NCBI GenBank assembly: GCA_937981515.1
Contig: CALJNY010000187.1
Span: 1-8,093 of the forward strand
Reading direction: 5' to 3'
DNA from: an uncultured Collinsella sp.
GTDB lineage: Bacteria > Actinomycetota > Coriobacteriia > Coriobacteriales > Coriobacteriaceae
DNA length: 8,093 nt
Within the stretch, counting starts at the first letter, position 1. Every line of letters begins with the position of its first letter. The notes under the pieces are model-generated. The model searched no databases, was not told where the DNA came from, and saw only the letters and a program-made list of their open reading frames with translations. This document shows, piece by piece, positions 6,178-8,093 of this stretch. A program made the position numbers and the translations under genes.

Positions 6178-7147
6178 GAGCCTCCCCTCCCTTGCAGAAA
6201 AACGGAATGATCAAATCGTCAAAATCCTGAATCTCCTCGTGGCCAAAGCCTTCAAAGAACTCATGACGCTTTTCGCAGGTCAGGTTGTTATAGACCGCAA
6301 ACTGCGTCGCTGGCGGACAGACGATATCGGCTGTGCCAGTGCCAAACAGCACGGGGCATTTGACCATAGGGGCAAAGTTCTTGGAATCGAAGTACGCCAG
6401 CTTGGCATAGGCTTCGTCAATACGAGTCGAGTCCTCGTCAAACCAGCGAGACCAATAGCGCAGGCCCTCGTAGGCAATGTCGTCGGCATCCAAATCCCAG
6501 ACCAGGTGGAAATCTGACAGGAAGGGATAGAGGATGGCGGCACGATTGATAAGCTCGCTGTTAAGCGCACAGGTCGCAATGCCCAAACCGCCGCCCTGCG
6601 ACGCGCCGTTCACAAACACACGCGCAAGATCGATGCCCTCGAGCTCGCGAACGATGCGGCACAGGATGCGAATATCTTGGTGCAAGCGGACATAGTAGAG
6701 GTTGGCCGGGTCGCCGTCGATACCGGCGACGATATGACCGGCAACCGTTGTGCCCTCAAATCCACCAATGTCCTCGGAGGGACCTCCTTGGCCGGGGCAG
6801 TCGAGGGCGATGAGTGCCATGCCCATGCCCGCAAACGACGCCTGCTCAAACCAGCTGCGGCTTGCACCCGGATACCCATGGAACTGAAGTACCAATGGCA
6901 CGGGCTCGTCCGAGACGGGTTTAAGGTACTTGGCATGCAGGCGCGCGCCACACATGCCGGTATACCAGAGGTCGAAAAGCTGGCAGGTCGCGGCATCGGC
7001 GACCGATGCCGTCTCGATCGCATAGTCAAGCCCGACGGCGTCGGCCTCGGCCATGCGATCCTTCCAAAAGAGATCGAAATCTGATGGACGGGGCATGGCG
7101 CCTCGATATTCACCAAATTGATGTTGTAGCTCCTGAGCACTTGGCAT
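6170..7147 (-). CDS. Acetyl xylan esterase family (carbohydrate esterase family 7-like) deacetylase
   Basis: This 325-residue alpha/beta-hydrolase belongs to the acetyl xylan esterase / cephalosporin-C deacetylase family, whose members remove acetyl groups from small sugars and oligosaccharides in the cytoplasm. The family start is recognisable (PRPSDFDLFW, 19-28). An HG oxyanion motif lies at 90-91, DCPGQGG at 116-122, nucleophile Ser183 in GASQGG (181-186), acid Asp274 in GTADIVCPP, and His303 in FGHEE. The length is normal. I chose the ATG at 7147, which fits the family N-terminus; a TTG at 7162 is possible, but AAAGG abuts it too closely. No signal peptide is present. The gene overlaps its degenerate paralogue by 8 bp and lies upstream of nanA, nanK and nanE. 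I infer that it may de-O-acetylate imported sialic acids. A role on xylo-oligosaccharides or other acetylated glycans cannot be excluded from sequence. Confidence 0.88.
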   Translation of the reverse strand: MPSAQELQHQFGEYRGAMPRPSDFDLFWKDRMAEADAVGLDYAIETASVADAATCQLFDLWYTGMCGARLHAKYLKPVSDEPVPLVLQFHGYPGASRSWFEQASFAGMGMALIALDCPGQGGPSEDIGGFEGTTVAGHIVAGIDGDPANLYYVRLHQDIRILCRIVRELEGIDLARVFVNGASQGGGLGIATCALNSELINRAAILYPFLSDFHLVWDLDADDIAYEGLRYWSRWFDEDSTRIDEAYAKLAYFDSKNFAPMVKCPVLFGTGTADIVCPPATQFAVYNNLTCEKRHEFFEGFGHEEIQDFDDLIIPFFCKGGEAHV

Positions 7148-7183
7148 GGCTCGTGAACCCAACCTTTCGAAATCGCAACGGAG

Positions 7184-7211
7184 GTGCGCCCGGCAAGGGA
7201 ACCGGGCGCAC
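7184..7211 (-). terminator. 10-bp GC-rich hairpin after the ABC ATPase gene
   Basis: GTGCGCCCGG (7184-7193) and CCGGGCGCAC (7202-7211) are perfect inverted repeats with an eight-base loop, starting 16 bases past the ATPase stop codon. The position and strength fit a transcription terminator, but the following minus-strand bases (CTCCGTTGCGATTTCG) contain only a weak U-rich stretch. It may terminate only partly, letting transcription continue into the esterase and nan genes. Confidence 0.55.
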
Positions 7212-7227
7212 GGGAGGGAAAGCGAGG

Positions 7228-8055
7228 CTATTCGCCGAGCTTGGGGTGCAGCAGCGACGGCGCAGCGCCGAGCAGCATCTTGGTGTAGGGGTCCTGGGGG
7301 TGCTGGAAGACCTGCTTGGCCTCGCCCTGCTCGACGATCTTGCCGCCATTCATAACGATGATGTCGTCAGAGATATAGCGGACCGTCTGGATGTCATGGC
7401 TGATGAACACCATGGCCAGGCCGAGCTCCTTCTTAAGGTCGGTCAGCAGGTTCAGAATCTGCGCGCGGACCGAAACGTCCAGAGCCGAGGTGGGCTCGTC
7501 GGCGATGATGGCATCGGGGTTCAACGACAGGGCACGGGCAATTGCGACGCGCTGGCGCTGGCCGCCCGAAAGCTGACCGGGAAGAACCTCGGCGGCGGAG
7601 CTGGGCAGACCGGTGAGCTCCAGGAGCTCCTTGACGCGCTTCTCCTGCTCTGCCTCGGTGCCCAGATTGTGGACGCGCATGGGATCGAGCAGTTGCTCGC
7701 GAACGACCATGCGCGGGTTGAGCGCCGTGGCCGGGTTTTGGAACACGACCGAGATGACGCGACCCATGTGACGACGGTCCTCGGCGGTACGCTTGGTAAC
7801 GTCCTTGCCCTTAAAGTAGACCTTGCCGCTCGTGGGGGCCTGCAGGCCGCACATGACGTTGGCGGTGGTGGACTTGCCGCAACCGGACTCGCCGACGATG
7901 CCGATCGTCTGGCCGGGCATGAGCTTAATCGTTACACCCTGGACGGCGTGGACCAGGTTGGGGTGCAGAATCGAACCGGTACGGGTCCTAAAGGTGACGT
8001 GGACGTCATCAAGGAAGATGATCGGCTCGACGCCGTTGACTGCGGTCTCGCTAAT
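7228..8055 (-). CDS. Oligopeptide/dipeptide-type ABC transporter ATP-binding protein (OppF/DppF family)
   Basis: This is the ATPase subunit of a peptide/nickel-type ABC importer. Counting from an ATT start at 8055 it has 275 residues. Walker A is GESGCGKS (55-62), the Q-loop is Gln106 in VFQNPATALNPRM, the signature is LSGGQ (162-166), Walker B ends in Asp186-Glu187 (ADEP), the D-loop is SALD (190-193) and the switch histidine is His220 (ISHD). The first in-frame ATG is at 7920, but starting there would remove 45 residues (EPIIFLDDVHVTFRT and onward) that form the first strands of this ATPase family. No ATG, GTG or TTG occurs between 8055 and 7920, so ATT is the likely start. The protein ends soon after HPQDPYTKMLL and lacks the cysteine-bearing oligo_HPY tail of longer OppF proteins. 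The partner permeases and binding protein are not in the window. Peptide, nickel or, by context, sialic acid are possible substrates. Confidence 0.85.
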   Translation of the reverse strand: MSETAVNGVEPIIFLDDVHVTFRTRTGSILHPNLVHAVQGVTIKLMPGQTIGIVGESGCGKSTTANVMCGLQAPTSGKVYFKGKDVTKRTAEDRRHMGRVISVVFQNPATALNPRMVVREQLLDPMRVHNLGTEAEQEKRVKELLELTGLPSSAAEVLPGQLSGGQRQRVAIARALSLNPDAIIADEPTSALDVSVRAQILNLLTDLKKELGLAMVFISHDIQTVRYISDDIIVMNGGKIVEQGEAKQVFQHPQDPYTKMLLGAAPSLLHPKLGE

Positions 8056-8093
8056 CTACATCACCTCCGCGTGAGGGGTCAAACCATTTGCCT
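8051..8093 (-). CDS. Possible 3' end of an upstream gene (frame uncertain)
   Basis: An OppD/DppD-type partner ATPase gene would be expected just upstream, but only 43 bases are visible and all three minus-strand frames end in a stop here. One frame ends GKWFDPSRGGDVD with its TAG at 8053-8051, overlapping the ATT start by five bases. A second ends ANGLTPHAEVM with TAG at 8058-8056. The third ends RQMV with TGA near 8079. The bases alone do not decide. I give the longest span, which would imply translational coupling. The identity is a guess from context. Confidence 0.25.
   Translation of the reverse strand, partial: GKWFDPSRGGDVD
8053..8068 (-). promoter_or_regulatory. Strong Shine-Dalgarno with a noncanonical ATT start codon
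   Basis: On the minus strand GGAGGTGA (8068-8061) is followed by TGTAG and then ATT AGC GAG. The match to the 3' end of 16S rRNA is unusually long, and the GGAGG core lies eight bases from the ATT, a suitable spacing. An ATG at 8061-8059 also follows the Shine-Dalgarno, but it is only two bases from the core and is followed at once by an in-frame TAG, so it cannot start the ATPase. Confidence 0.6.

Noticed and set aside
6170..7162. A TTG start at 7162 for the esterase
   Set aside because: AAAGG directly touches that TTG, leaving no proper spacing, and the ATG at 7147 gives the usual family N-terminus.
7228..7920. Starting the ABC ATPase at the internal ATG (230 residues)
   Set aside because: It would begin just before Walker A and lose the N-terminal strands that continue in frame with clear OppF similarity up to the ATT at 8055.

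Overview
The window reads as chromosomal DNA of a moderately GC-rich Gram-positive bacterium of the Actinomycetota. The best guess is a gut member of the Coriobacteriia such as Collinsella. The case rests on a rapZ-whiA pair upstream of gap, an arginine in the RapZ P-loop as I recall from actinobacterial RapZ, strong Shine-Dalgarno sites, and a host-glycan (sialic acid) catabolic cluster. The genus is inferred. Every gene I can support lies on the minus strand, so transcription runs from high to low coordinates. No rRNA, tRNA, CRISPR array or insertion sequence was seen, and there is no gene-free stretch over 300 bases (the longest is 193).

In transcription order: the last codons of an upstream gene (8093-8051, frame uncertain); an Opp/Dpp-type ABC transporter ATPase (8055-7228) that appears to start at a rare ATT codon; a cytoplasmic acetyl-xylan-esterase-family hydrolase with an intact Ser-Asp-His triad (7147-6170); an overlapping shortened paralogue whose nucleophilic serine is replaced by glycine (6177-5326); then nanA (5257-4337), nanK (4165-3200) and nanE (3129-2443). 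NanA, NanK and NanE together would turn N-acetylneuraminate into pyruvate plus GlcNAc-6-phosphate. The esterase may strip O-acetyl groups from imported sugar first, and the Opp-type ATPase could energise the importer. Both of those roles are inferred from position.

Next come rapZ (2344-1424) and whiA (1417-488), only 6 bp apart. The yvcK gene that commonly sits between them in Gram-positive bacteria is absent here. After a 193-bp AT-rich region comes the 5' part of gap (294-1), whose upstream region holds a perfect 14-bp palindrome resembling a LacI-family operator.

Every non-overlapping junction from the ABC gene to rapZ carries a hairpin on the transcribed strand. They range from short stems to a roughly 108-nt near-palindrome that begins in the nanA stop codon. 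Most lack a U-tract, which suggests partial termination or mRNA processing within one transcription unit. The most notable observations are the predicted dead esterase paralogue, the ATT start with its strong Shine-Dalgarno, the large palindrome, and the gap palindrome.
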